DNA of 22,970 bases from CAYMRB01 sp964392615 (GCA_964392615.1 CAYMRB010000117.1:1-22970); one strand, 5' to 3'; shown: positions 8,160 to 16,237, numbered from the stretch's first letter. Notes: generated by a model from the sequence alone, not told the origin. Program-made: numbers and translations.

Positions 8160-8620
8160 GGCAACTCCAGATCTCGAGTCCAGAGCTCGTACACGTATCG
8201 ACGCTGCTCGTGAATCCGCTGCGAGTCGATCTCCTTCATGACGAAGCTCAAGCTGCCGCGTGCGATCTGCCGCTCGCCGACACGCACGTCGACGCGGACC
8301 ATCGCGGCCGTCTCCAGCGTCGAGTCCATCGCGACTTCGATGTCCAGCTGGTCGCCCGGCCCCGTCGTGTCGCGGAACTTCGCCTGCTCGACCTTGACGA
8401 GGAGCGCGCGCCGCGGCGGACGCTCCTCCCGATTGAACGTCATTTCGAGGAGGAAGCCGGCGAGCTGCGCCGCTCCCTCGAGGATGAGCATCCCCGGCAT
8501 GATCGGATAGTCCGGGAAGTGATCGTGGAGCACCTCGTCGCTCAGCGTGACGTTCTTCACGCCGCGAGCGCGTTCGCCGATGCGGAGCTCGGTGACCTTG
8601 TCGATCAGGAAGTACCTCAT
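8144..8620 (-). CDS. FabZ-like 3-hydroxyacyl-ACP dehydratase (hotdog fold)
   Basis: The 158-residue product has the FabZ signature HFPDYPIMPGMLILEGAAQ, with catalytic His34 and Glu48 at the expected spacing, followed by a hotdog-type beta region (KFRDTTGPGDQLDIEVAMDS). It would dehydrate 3-hydroxyacyl-ACP produced by the FabG-type reductase. The start at 8620 gives the normal FabZ N-terminus and forms an ATGA overlap with the stop of the radical SAM gene upstream. A C-terminal tail of about 25 residues (IDSQRIHEQRRYVYELW...) extends beyond the usual fold. Confidence 0.9.
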   Translation of the reverse strand: MRYFLIDKVTELRIGERARGVKNVTLSDEVLHDHFPDYPIMPGMLILEGAAQLAGFLLEMTFNREERPPRRALLVKVEQAKFRDTTGPGDQLDIEVAMDSTLETAAMVRVDVRVGERQIARGSLSFVMKEIDSQRIHEQRRYVYELWTRDLELPCPIR

Positions 8621-9627
8621 GTCGAGCGCATCCTCGTCGTCAGATCGCGGAGGTTCCCGAGGCGGAGGCTGCCGCCGAGAGCTTGCACGAAGCCGCGGCA
8701 AGCCGTCCAGCACTCCTGGCACCCGCGCGCGTCGTTGCACGCTGCCAGCCGCCTCCAGATGGTGCGAATCGGCTCCTCGCGGACGTTGCCGACGACGCGG
8801 TCAATTCTCTCGATGCACGACGCGACGTTGCCGATGTGGTCGATGTTGAAGCTCCGTGCGCCGGCGTGGCACTCCGGAAGGGCGCCGCCGGACAGGAACC
8901 CGTCCATCCCCTCGAGGTACTCGCGGAAGATCTTGAAGTGCGGATAGTCCTTCCAGAGTCGGAGGAGCTTCTCGGAAACCGGCGTTGTCGGCAGGCCGCC
9001 GCCGTCGCCGCGTCGAAAGCCCGTTGTCGAGATCAGCGTGATGCTGTGGCCCACTCGGCGCTCGGCACTCGCGCGCAGGAGAGCCTCGAGATCCTCGTGG
9101 TTGTCGTCCATCAGCACGGTCATCACGTGGACCTGTCGGCCGCCGTGAGCCGCCGCATCGCGGAACGCGTCGACGGCGCGCCAGGCGCGGTCGAACGATC
9201 CCGGCAGGCCGCGCTTGGCATCGTGACGCGCCGCGTCGGGGTAGTCGATCGACACGCCGACCTGCGTCAACCCGGCGTCGAAGAGGTCGCGGGCGGACTC
9301 GGCGGTAACGAACCAGCCGTTCGTGTAAAGCGTCGGCAGATGCCCGTGTGCGAACAGGCGGACGATGTCGACGAGATCGTCGCGCAAGAACGGCTCCCCT
9401 CCCTCGATGGAGACGAGAAACGTGCCCAGAGCGGACAGCTCTTCACGAAGGCGTCGGTAGTCGTCGAGCGAGAGCTCTTCGTCGCGCGACGCGGTGTGGG
9501 GCCAGAAGTCGCACATATCGCAGGTCATGTTGCAGCGGTTCGTCAGCTGCAGGAGCACCTGAAACGGCCGGCGGCGCACGATGCCTGCCGTGAATCGAAG
9601 ATCGCGCGTCCACTCCCTCCAGCTCAT
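8617..9627 (-). CDS. Radical SAM protein with SPASM-like C-terminal cysteine cluster
   Basis: The 336-residue product has the radical SAM cluster motif CNMTCDMC (Cys32, Cys36, Cys39) and the SAM-contact GGEP at 76-79. The C-terminal part has cysteines at about 253, 271, 297, 303, 306 and 310 (including CQECWTAC), consistent with one or two auxiliary Fe-S clusters of SPASM/twitch type. It differs from the three Tes-like proteins: it lacks their N-terminal cysteine domain and is about 150 residues shorter. SPASM proteins often modify peptides or carrier-bound substrates, but the substrate here is unknown. The start ATG shares one base with the aminotransferase stop (TGATG), and the stop overlaps the dehydratase start, so it is firmly inside the operon. 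Confidence 0.88.
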   Translation of the reverse strand: MSWREWTRDLRFTAGIVRRRPFQVLLQLTNRCNMTCDMCDFWPHTASRDEELSLDDYRRLREELSALGTFLVSIEGGEPFLRDDLVDIVRLFAHGHLPTLYTNGWFVTAESARDLFDAGLTQVGVSIDYPDAARHDAKRGLPGSFDRAWRAVDAFRDAAAHGGRQVHVMTVLMDDNHEDLEALLRASAERRVGHSITLISTTGFRRGDGGGLPTTPVSEKLLRLWKDYPHFKIFREYLEGMDGFLSGGALPECHAGARSFNIDHIGNVASCIERIDRVVGNVREEPIRTIWRRLAACNDARGCQECWTACRGFVQALGGSLRLGNLRDLTTRMRST

Positions 9628-10952
9628 CAGAAGCTCCACCTGCGGAGGAACTGGCCGCCCAGGCGCTTCGTCACGTCGCGGAGCACTGCGCCGATGCCCT
9701 GGTAGTCGCCGAGCACCTCCTCGATGGCCGCCGCCGACTCGACGACTCGTTCGCGATCGATGGTCAGCGGGGGCTCGATCTTGAGGACGTCCCAACGGTG
9801 CGCGCAGGGCTGGCAGACGACTCCTCTCTCGAGAAGGCGCAGCGCGATCCACTGGCCGAGCACCTTCTCCGAGAGCTTGCGCCGCCAGCCCGGATCTTCG
9901 GGGCCGAGCTCGAGACCGATCAGCAGTCCGCGCCCGCGGATGTCCCGCACGAGCGGATGCTCGCCGACGCGTCGGCGGAGCTCGTCGAGCAGCAGCGCGC
10001 CGAGCTGATCGCTTCGCGCGACGAGCCCTTCGTCCTCGATGATCCGCAGCGTCTCGAGGGCGGCGACGCAGCTGAACGCACCGCCGGCAAAGGTCGAGCC
10101 ATGCAGGTCGAAGCGCTCCGTAGCGCCGTACGCGCGGCGGTGCAGTTTGCGAGTCGTCAGCGTCGCAGCGATCGGCGCGATCGATCCGCTGAGCGCCTTA
10201 GCCAGGACCAGGACGTCCGGCACCACCTCCGTGGCGAACATCTCGCCGGTGCGTCCGAGCCCCGTCTGCACCTCGTCGACGATCAGCAGCGTACCGTGCT
10301 TGCGGCACAGCCTCGCCGCGGCCTCGAAGTAGCCCTTCGGAGGCAGGACGACGCCGCCCTCGCACTGGATCGGCTCGACCACGAAGCCCGCGTGCCGGCG
10401 CGTCGCGAGGGCGCTCTCGAGCGCCTCCACGTCGCCGAACGCGACGCGCGTGCAACCGGCGAGCAGCGGCTCGAAGGGGGCGCGCAGACGGTCCTCGCCC
10501 ATGATCGACAGCGTGACGAGATTAGAGCCGTGGAAGCCGCGTTAGCAGTAGAACCAGCCGCTGCGGCTGGTCGCGGCGCGCGCGAGCTTCATCGCGGCGT
10601 CGACGGCCTCGGCGCCGCTCGACGAGAACAGGCAGACCTCGAGAGGATCCGGAGCGAGGCCGGCGAGAGTCTCCGCCAGCTCGCCCACCTCGACCGCGAC
10701 ACCGGTGTGAACGAAGTTCGGCGCACCCTGCGACAGGAACTCGCGCAGCCGCTGGCACAGCCTCGGATGGTTGTGCCCGACGTTGACGGTCCCGAATCCA
10801 GCGAGCAGGTCGAGGTACCTCCGTCCCTTGTCGTCCTCGAGCCAGACGTCGCGCGCCTTGACGAAGACGCGCCCGTAGCCCAGCACGCCGAGCAGCTTCA
10901 CGAAGGCCGCGTTGACGTGCCGGGCATATCGGTCGACGACGGCGCGGGTCAT
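9627..10952 (-). pseudogene. AT2: class-III PLP aminotransferase interrupted by one in-frame TAA
   Basis: One reading frame of 442 codons encodes a class-III aminotransferase, but codon 137 is TAA (10544-10542). Both sides align with the family. Before the stop are the N-terminal domain and FSSSGAEAVDAAMKLARA. After it are RGFHG, VVEPIQCEGG, the PLP-binding aspartate in IVDEVQTGLGRTG (Asp226) and the PLP lysine in LAKALSG (Lys252). The stop falls at the position equivalent to Glu142 of AT1 (LEGAYHG versus C-stop-RGFHG), so one G-to-T change from GAA explains it. No frameshift is needed. The gene may be recently inactivated, mis-sequenced, suppressed by readthrough, or made as two pieces (second ATG at 10502). 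The intact protein would transfer an amino group to a ketone or aldehyde. The SDR4 stop abuts its ATG directly. Confidence 0.85.
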
Positions 10953-11696
10953 TCAAACAGCTCCGTCGATCAGCATCGTCTGACCGGTCATGTACGTGTT
11001 GCGCGTCACGAGCCACGCGATCGCCGCGGCGATCTCGTCGAATGTACCGCGGCGCTTGAGGCCGCAGTGCTTCTCGTACTCGTCGAGGAGATTCGGGGGA
11101 ATGGCGCTCGACTGACCGCCCTCGAGGAGTCCCGGAGATACCATGTTGACGAGAATGCCGTGCTCGCCGAGCTCCTTGGACAGCGGTGCGATCATGCCGG
11201 CAAGAGCTCCTTTCGACGCCGCGACATGTGCGGGCGCCGGCACCGGCTTGACGGTGTCGATCGAGCCGAGGACGACGATGCTGCCGCCGCCGTCACCCTG
11301 ACGCTTCATGACGTCGACGACGGCACGGATCGCGAAGAACGTCGCCTTCGAGTTGACGTCGATCATGCGATCCCAGGCGGCCTCGTCGATGTTGTGGATG
11401 CGATGGCTCGATGTCTCGCCGGCGCACTCGACGCTCATGGCCACTCCGGCGCACTGCACGAAGCCGTCGATGCGCCCGAGCGTGCTCTCCGCCTCGCGGA
11501 CCACGCGTTCGATGTCGGACACGCTCGCGAGGTCGAGGGGCAGCGCGGGTGCGCCATCGAGCTGATCCGCCAGCGCCATCGCCGCCGACTCGTTCGCGTG
11601 ATACGTGAACGCGACGCGCGCGCCTTCCGACGCGAGTTTGCCGCACACGGCGCCGCCGAGCGCTCCGGATCCGCCGAACACGAGGACGGCTCGCAT
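10953..11696 (-). CDS. SDR4: short-chain dehydrogenase-like protein with altered active site
   Basis: The 247-residue product has an SDR fold: LVFGGSGALGG nucleotide loop (GxxGxxG spacing, not the usual TGxxxGxG), QCAGVA in place of NNAG, DVNSKATFF with Asn115, and C-terminal GQTMLIDGAV. The catalytic serine (Ser145) and lysine (Lys162) are present, but the catalytic tyrosine position is Val158, preceded by His157 (AHVAASK instead of YxxxK). Standard ketoreduction is therefore doubtful. It is most like SDR2 (15503-16237), which has lost even more active-site residues, and each of the two sits in the same module type as a canonical SDR. A partner-subunit or non-reductase role is possible. It starts 3 bp after the SDR3 stop and its stop abuts the AT2 start. 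Confidence 0.85.
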   Translation of the reverse strand: MRAVLVFGGSGALGGAVCGKLASEGARVAFTYHANESAAMALADQLDGAPALPLDLASVSDIERVVREAESTLGRIDGFVQCAGVAMSVECAGETSSHRIHNIDEAAWDRMIDVNSKATFFAIRAVVDVMKRQGDGGGSIVVLGSIDTVKPVPAPAHVAASKGALAGMIAPLSKELGEHGILVNMVSPGLLEGGQSSAIPPNLLDEYEKHCGLKRRGTFDEIAAAIAWLVTRNTYMTGQTMLIDGAV

Positions 11697-11699
11697 CGC

Positions 11700-12437
11700 T
11701 CACACCCCTCCGTCGATGATGACGGTCGACCCCGTCATGTAGCTGTTCTCGTTCGAGACGAGGAATACCGCGAGGTCGGCGACCTCGTCGAGCGTGCCGA
11801 CGCGGCCGAGAGCGCAGTGCTTGAGGTAGTCCTCCCGGCGGTGGTCGGGGAGATTCCGCCCGACACCGTCTTCGAGCAGCCCCGGAGCGAGGCATACGAC
11901 GCGAATCGCGTATCGCGCGAGCTCCTTCGCGAGCGCCTCGGAGAAGCCCTTGATCGCGGCTTTGCTCGTGTAGTAGTGCAGCGGGGCCTCCAGCATGCGC
12001 ACGCCGGCGAGCGAGCTGACGTTGAGGATCACGCCCTCGCGGCGCCGGATCATCCCGCGCACCACGGCCTTCGTGGTCAGAAACGTGCCCTTGACGTTGA
12101 TGTCCATGACACGGTCCCAGTCCTCCTCCTCCATCAGTGCGAGGGGCAGGTTCTGGGTGACGCCGGCGTTGTTGACGAGGACGTCGATGCCGCCCCAGCT
12201 CTCCTCGAGAGTCTCCAGCGCGGCAGCGGTCGCCTTCGTGTCGAGCACGGACGCCTGAAACGCGTGCGCTTCACCGCTCGCTTCGAGTTTTGCGAGAGTG
12301 CGCTGCGCGGCTTCCTCGTTGCGCGTGTAGGTGAACGCCACTCGCGCGCCGGCCTGTGCGAAGGCGAGGCAGAGCGCGCGCCCGAGGCCGCGTGAGCCTC
12401 CGGTGACGAAGATGCGCTTTCCGTCGAGTCGGATCAT
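11700..12437 (-). CDS. SDR3: canonical short-chain dehydrogenase/reductase
   Basis: The 245-residue product has all classical SDR motifs: VTGGSRGLG at the cofactor site, VNNAGV, Asn114 in DINVKGTF, Ser142 in NVSSLAG, Tyr155/Lys159 in YYTSK, and the C-terminal VIIDGGV. It is likely an NAD(P)H-dependent ketone reductase or alcohol dehydrogenase. It resembles SDR1 (17534-18313) closely, including the stretches LAPGLLEDGV and CALGRVGTLDEVA. The start at 12437 gives an ATGA overlap with the TesL3 stop. The frame is open further upstream only as an antisense-like shadow of TesL3. The pairing of a canonical SDR directly after a Tes-like gene is seen twice in the operon. Confidence 0.9.
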   Translation of the reverse strand: MIRLDGKRIFVTGGSRGLGRALCLAFAQAGARVAFTYTRNEEAAQRTLAKLEASGEAHAFQASVLDTKATAAALETLEESWGGIDVLVNNAGVTQNLPLALMEEEDWDRVMDINVKGTFLTTKAVVRGMIRRREGVILNVSSLAGVRMLEAPLHYYTSKAAIKGFSEALAKELARYAIRVVCLAPGLLEDGVGRNLPDHRREDYLKHCALGRVGTLDEVADLAVFLVSNENSYMTGSTVIIDGGV

Positions 12438-13897
12438 CGCGGGCTCGCTCCGCCATTCTGGCGGTAGAACATGTTGTACGCACAGCCCGGCATCAGGCGT
12501 CCGTCCGGCAAAGCGTAGTGCGTGCAGCACTTCTTGATGCGGTCGATCTCGAACGTGTACTCGTCCATGAACGCGTGGATGAAAATCGTCTTCACGCAGC
12601 TCTCGCCGATCCGCAGTCGCTCTTCCAGCTCGAGCACGCGCTCCTCCGGGTACATCGACCGCAACGCGCGGCCGAGCGCCGCGAGGATCCTCTCCGAGTC
12701 GGGAATCTGCCCCGAGCCGGACCAGAGATCGTCGATCGCATCCCGCATGGCGTCCTCGAACACCGCGTCGGGACGGATCGCGCCGCGATTCGCGACGATC
12801 TCGAGGAAGGCCTCGAGGTCGACGAACCGGGGGAACGGTACGTATCCATCGCTCGTCTTCAGCAGATACGTCAGCCCGAAGCAGCCCGGATGCGAGCAAG
12901 GAAGCGGCACGAAGTCGCTCTTCTTCAGTCGGCCGTTGGTCTGCTCCTCCGCGGCCCGGACGACATCAGGAATCGTCACGATGTCCAGCGGGTCGTGCGG
13001 GTGAAAGTGCGTGCCGCCCAACCCGGTGTAGGCGGCGGGTTGAAAAAGGAGCGACAGGATGAAGTCCTTCTCGAACAACAGGTCGATGCACTCGCCGATC
13101 CTGTCATCGTTCACCCCCTTCGCGAGCGTCGAGATGATCGTCGTGCGCACACCGGCCCTCTCGAGATTCTCCAGGGCTCGTTCCCGGGCGTCCAGGTGGT
13201 CGCCCGGGCCGCGAAGTCGGCGCAATGCGGCGTCGCTCATCGCGTCGAGCTGGAGGTTGACGTAGACGCCGCGCCGCGCCAGCTGTTCGCAAAGCTCGTA
13301 GTCCGCGGCGAGGCGCAAGCCGTTCGTCGAGACCGACACCCGAGAGATCTCCGGCCGCGCGGCGATGTCGAGCAGCGCGAGAAACTCAGGGTGAACGGTC
13401 GGCTCGCCGCCCGACAGGTTGATCGTGTCGATCCAACCCTCCTTCTCGATGAGGCCATCGATGATCGACGCGAGCTCGCCGCGACTCATGTTGTAGCTGT
13501 TCGCGTTTCGGACGATGCAGATCGGACACTCGAGATTGCAGTAGTTCGTGATCTCGATGATCGGCAGGCAGCTGTGCTGCTCGTGGTCGGGGCAGAGGCC
13601 GCAATCCGCCGGGCAGCCGTCTTTCACCTCCGTCGAGTACGCCACCGGCACCGAGCCCGGTTTCGTGAAGTGGAACATCCGGAGAAACCACTCGGCGTCG
13701 CCTGCGATGAGCGCCTCGCTGGCTCCGTCGCGCGGACACTGCTTCCTGAGGTAGACCTTCCCGTCTCGAATGACGCGCGCTGCGTCGACGAGTTCGCGGC
13801 AGTGCGGGCACAGCGCCCTCGAGAACGAATGGAAGACCTCCAACGTGCGAGCGTTCGACGTTCGGATGATCTTCTGCGAACCGACGGGAAGCCTCAT
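12434..13897 (-). CDS. TesL3: radical SAM protein of the tetraether-synthase-like (MJ0619/COG1964) family
   Basis: The 487-residue product has the modular layout of archaeal tetraether synthase and relatives. An N-terminal metal site has Cys30, Cys33 and Cys54 (LCPHC...KQCP). The CPADCGLCPDHEQHSC segment carries Cys95, 99, 102 and 110. The radical SAM motif CNLECPIC has Cys120, 124 and 127, and SGGEP lies at 162-166. A PCSHPGC segment (Cys334, Cys339) and a C-terminal CC...C pattern (Cys457, 458, 472) follow. Tes-type enzymes carry several metal clusters and couple unactivated alkyl carbons of lipids. Of the three Tes-like proteins here this one keeps the most complete cysteine set. It starts 1 bp after the TesL2 stop. 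The exact reaction cannot be read from sequence. Other COG1964 proteins have unknown functions. Confidence 0.88.
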   Translation of the reverse strand: MRLPVGSQKIIRTSNARTLEVFHSFSRALCPHCRELVDAARVIRDGKVYLRKQCPRDGASEALIAGDAEWFLRMFHFTKPGSVPVAYSTEVKDGCPADCGLCPDHEQHSCLPIIEITNYCNLECPICIVRNANSYNMSRGELASIIDGLIEKEGWIDTINLSGGEPTVHPEFLALLDIAARPEISRVSVSTNGLRLAADYELCEQLARRGVYVNLQLDAMSDAALRRLRGPGDHLDARERALENLERAGVRTTIISTLAKGVNDDRIGECIDLLFEKDFILSLLFQPAAYTGLGGTHFHPHDPLDIVTIPDVVRAAEEQTNGRLKKSDFVPLPCSHPGCFGLTYLLKTSDGYVPFPRFVDLEAFLEIVANRGAIRPDAVFEDAMRDAIDDLWSGSGQIPDSERILAALGRALRSMYPEERVLELEERLRIGESCVKTIFIHAFMDEYTFEIDRIKKCCTHYALPDGRLMPGCAYNMFYRQNGGASPR

Positions 13898-13898
13898 G

Positions 13899-15392
13899 TC
13901 ACGTCTCCGCGAGCGAGCCGGGGCGCGTGGCGTCCATGCGCGCGATCATCGTCGAATCTGCAAAGCGTGGGTCCTTTTCGCGATAGAGGACGTTGTACGA
14001 GCACGTGGGAATGCTCGTGCCGTCGACTTCCGGCACGGCGACGCAGCACTTCATGATGCGGGAGACGTCGAATGTCTCCTCGTCCATGTGCGAGTGGATG
14101 TAGATGGCCTTGACCGTCGTCTCCGCGATGTTCTGGCGCTCCCGAAGCGGCAGCGGCGGCCTTCCCGACGGGAACATGTCGTTGATCAGGCGCTTGAGCG
14201 TCTTCAAGACGCGCTCGCTCTCGGGCACGCGGTCGGGATCGGTCCAGAGGTCGTCGATGATCCGGCGGAAGACCTCCTCGAGCTTCGCACGCGGCGCGAT
14301 GTAGAGCGAGTCCTGCAAGAGCTCGAACAAGGTCTGCCGGGAGGACAGTCGGGTGAAAGGCACGAATCCGCCGCCGTCGAGCAGGAGCACGTAGCAGATC
14401 GAGTAGCAGTGGGGGTGTGCGAGCGGCGACGGCACGAAGTCGCGCCACGAGATCGCACCGTCCGTCGCGTCGTCCACGATGCGGTGGACGTCGGGGACCG
14501 TGATGCGCGCCCCCCGCTCGAATCCGATGCCTCCTTGGCCCGTGAACGTCAGGGTGTGAAGCTCGAGCGACCGGACGAACGGCCTCGTGAGCATCAGGTC
14601 GAGCAGCCGCGGGATGTCCTTGTCGTTGAGCCCCATCGCGACCGCCGGCAGGATCGTCGTCGCGACGTCGTGCTTCTCGAGAAGATCCAGCACCGCGAGC
14701 TTTCGTTCGACCGTGTTCGCGCCGAGCAATGCCCTGTCGACGTCGGGATCGAAAGTGTCGAGCGAGAGTACGATGCGCGCGTCGACTGCGGCGAGCTTCC
14801 GGACGTAGGACTCGTCCACGAGCTCGAGGCCGTTCGTCGAGACGGTCAGACGCCGGATGCCGCTGTCTCGACACATCTCGAGAAACTCCGGCAGCTGCGG
14901 GTGAAGCGTCGGCTCGCCGCCGGTGAAGTTGATGACGTCGAGATCCTCGTGGTCCGCGAGAAGGCGATCGAGGATGCGCCGCATCGACTCGGACGTCATC
15001 GAGTGCGCATCGTCGTTCTTGTTGATCGTGTAGCAGATCGGACAGTCCAGATTGCACGCCGAGGTGATCGGAATCACCGGCAAGAAGGTCCCTTGCTGGT
15101 GCGATGCGCAGGGGCCGCAGTCGAAGGGGCAGCCGGCGGAGATCTCCTTGTGCACGCGCGTCGGCGGCAGCGCTGGCGAGACGAACGCCAGGCAGTCGAC
15201 GTACCACTCGACCGAGCTGGAGACGAGGACCTCCTGTCTGCCGTGCTCCGGGCAGAGCTTGTCGAGCCAGACCTCGTCGCCGCGAAAGACGATCTTGGCG
15301 TCGACGCTGCGCTTGCAGACCGCGCAGAGGCTCTTCGTCATCGAGTAGTAGACATGCGCAGCCTCATGCCTCTGAGGAACGGCAGGTTCCAC
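13899..15392 (-). CDS. TesL2: radical SAM protein of the tetraether-synthase-like family
   Basis: The 497-residue product shares the layout of TesL3: Cys23/26/47 in the N-terminal metal site, CPFDCGPC (Cys88, 92, 95), radical SAM CNLDCPIC (Cys113, 117, 120), TGGEP, and the C-terminal KCC...C pattern (Cys449, 450, 464) followed by SYNVLYR. Two cysteines of TesL3 are absent: the one in the HSCLP segment is Phe103 here, and the first of PCSHPGC is Leu324 (PLAHPHC). One metal site may therefore be changed or lost. It resembles TesL1 more than TesL3 (for example NKNDDAHSM and FTGQGGIGF). The start is a GTG at 15392 with GGAGG six bases upstream, and a 110-bp gap separates it from SDR2. Confidence 0.87.
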   Translation of the reverse strand: MEPAVPQRHEAAHVYYSMTKSLCAVCKRSVDAKIVFRGDEVWLDKLCPEHGRQEVLVSSSVEWYVDCLAFVSPALPPTRVHKEISAGCPFDCGPCASHQQGTFLPVIPITSACNLDCPICYTINKNDDAHSMTSESMRRILDRLLADHEDLDVINFTGGEPTLHPQLPEFLEMCRDSGIRRLTVSTNGLELVDESYVRKLAAVDARIVLSLDTFDPDVDRALLGANTVERKLAVLDLLEKHDVATTILPAVAMGLNDKDIPRLLDLMLTRPFVRSLELHTLTFTGQGGIGFERGARITVPDVHRIVDDATDGAISWRDFVPSPLAHPHCYSICYVLLLDGGGFVPFTRLSSRQTLFELLQDSLYIAPRAKLEEVFRRIIDDLWTDPDRVPESERVLKTLKRLINDMFPSGRPPLPLRERQNIAETTVKAIYIHSHMDEETFDVSRIMKCCVAVPEVDGTSIPTCSYNVLYREKDPRFADSTMIARMDATRPGSLAET

Positions 15393-15502
15393 GCTCTACC
15401 TCCGTGCGCCAGTTCGACCGACCGGGAAGCTACTCCCACGCCATTGTGCGGAGCTGCAAGAGTCGTTCAAGCGGATTCGACCACGGCGGCCGAGGGGCAC
15501 CG
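15393..15502 (-). promoter_or_regulatory. 110-bp gap inside the operon, possible internal promoter
   Basis: This is the longest non-coding stretch inside the otherwise overlapping run and splits it into an upstream module and the rest. On the minus strand a TTGAAC (15470-15465) could act as a weak -35 box, but I see no good -10 box at the right distance, so a promoter is only possible. A strong ribosome binding site, GGAGG, lies just before the GTG start of TesL2. I found no clear terminator hairpin. Confidence 0.25.
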
Positions 15503-16237
15503 TCACATGCCGCCGTCGACGGGAATCACCTTTCCCGAGATGTAGCGGTTCTCGAGCGCCAACCAGACGACGGCGCGGGCAATCTCCGCCGGCGTGCCGA
15601 GTCTGCGAAGCGCGGAGAACCTTTCGAAGTCATCGCGCAACGCGGCGGCGAAGTCGCTCGACAGGCCGGAGTCGAGAAGGCCCGCGCAGATCTGATTGAC
15701 GCGGACGTCGAACGGTCCGAGCTCCTTGGCGAGCGCCATCGTCATCGTCGACAAGGCCCCCTGGCTGGCGGCGAACGCGACCGGCACAGGAGCGGCAACG
15801 GAGCGGTCGAGTGCGGCGACGAGCACGACGTCGCCTCCACGATGACCGAACAGCGGCGCGAGCTCGCGGCACGCGACGAACGCGCTGCGGCAGTTGACGG
15901 CGAAAACCTCCTCCCAGTGCTCGTCGGAGCTTTCGGAAAGCGCGCGCTGCCCTCCGACGCCCGCGCAGTGGATGAACAGATCGGGAGGCGACTCGCAGCT
16001 CGAGCGGATCAGCTCGACGATCTCGGAAGTCCGTCGCAGGTCGACGCGCTCAGCGGTGTGGCCGAGGCTCTGCTCGAGCTCGCGCGCGAGACGTTCGGCG
16101 CGCAGATACGTGAACGTCGCCTCGACGTCGCGCTGCGCCAGCTCGCGAAGGACCTCGCGGCCGATCGCGCCGGTGCCTCCGAAGACGAGGGCTCGTCGCA
16201 TCGCCGTGTTCTCGGTTTCTTGTCTCTCGACGGTCAC
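15503..16237 (-). CDS. SDR2: short-chain dehydrogenase-like protein with lost catalytic triad
   Basis: The product is 244 residues from a GTG at 16237, which overlaps the AT1 stop (GTGA) and has GGAG eight bases upstream. An ATG at 16201 would give 232 residues starting MRRALVFGG, much like SDR4. The SDR fold is clear: LVFGGTGAIGR cofactor loop, HCAGVGG, Asn115 in AVNCRSAF and C-terminal KVIPVDGGM. All three active-site residues are replaced: Ser by Ala142, Tyr by Phe155 and Lys by Gln159 (AFAASQ in place of YxxxK). It should not work as an ordinary reductase. The frame is intact and coupled to its neighbours, so a structural or cofactor-binding role in a complex, for example with SDR1 or AT1, is more plausible than decay. 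Its nearest relative in the window is SDR4. Confidence 0.85.
   Translation of the reverse strand: MTVERQETENTAMRRALVFGGTGAIGREVLRELAQRDVEATFTYLRAERLARELEQSLGHTAERVDLRRTSEIVELIRSSCESPPDLFIHCAGVGGQRALSESSDEHWEEVFAVNCRSAFVACRELAPLFGHRGGDVVLVAALDRSVAAPVPVAFAASQGALSTMTMALAKELGPFDVRVNQICAGLLDSGLSSDFAAALRDDFERFSALRRLGTPAEIARAVVWLALENRYISGKVIPVDGGM

Noticed and set aside
10542..10544. TAA in AT2 as a programmed recoding or selenocysteine-like event
   Set aside because: No known recoding uses TAA for a special residue in this family, the position matches an ordinary glutamate in AT1, and no recoding structure is evident. A point mutation or error is simpler.
9798..12395. 865-codon plus-strand open frame
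   Set aside because: It lies antisense to AT2, SDR4 and SDR3, all of which show clear family motifs. The translation is rich in Arg, Glu, Asp and Ala with no domain sense, a usual by-product of high-GC codon bias.
12518..15545. Two long plus-strand frames (512 and 591 codons)
   Set aside because: Antisense to TesL3 and TesL2, which carry radical SAM motifs. Compositional shadows only.
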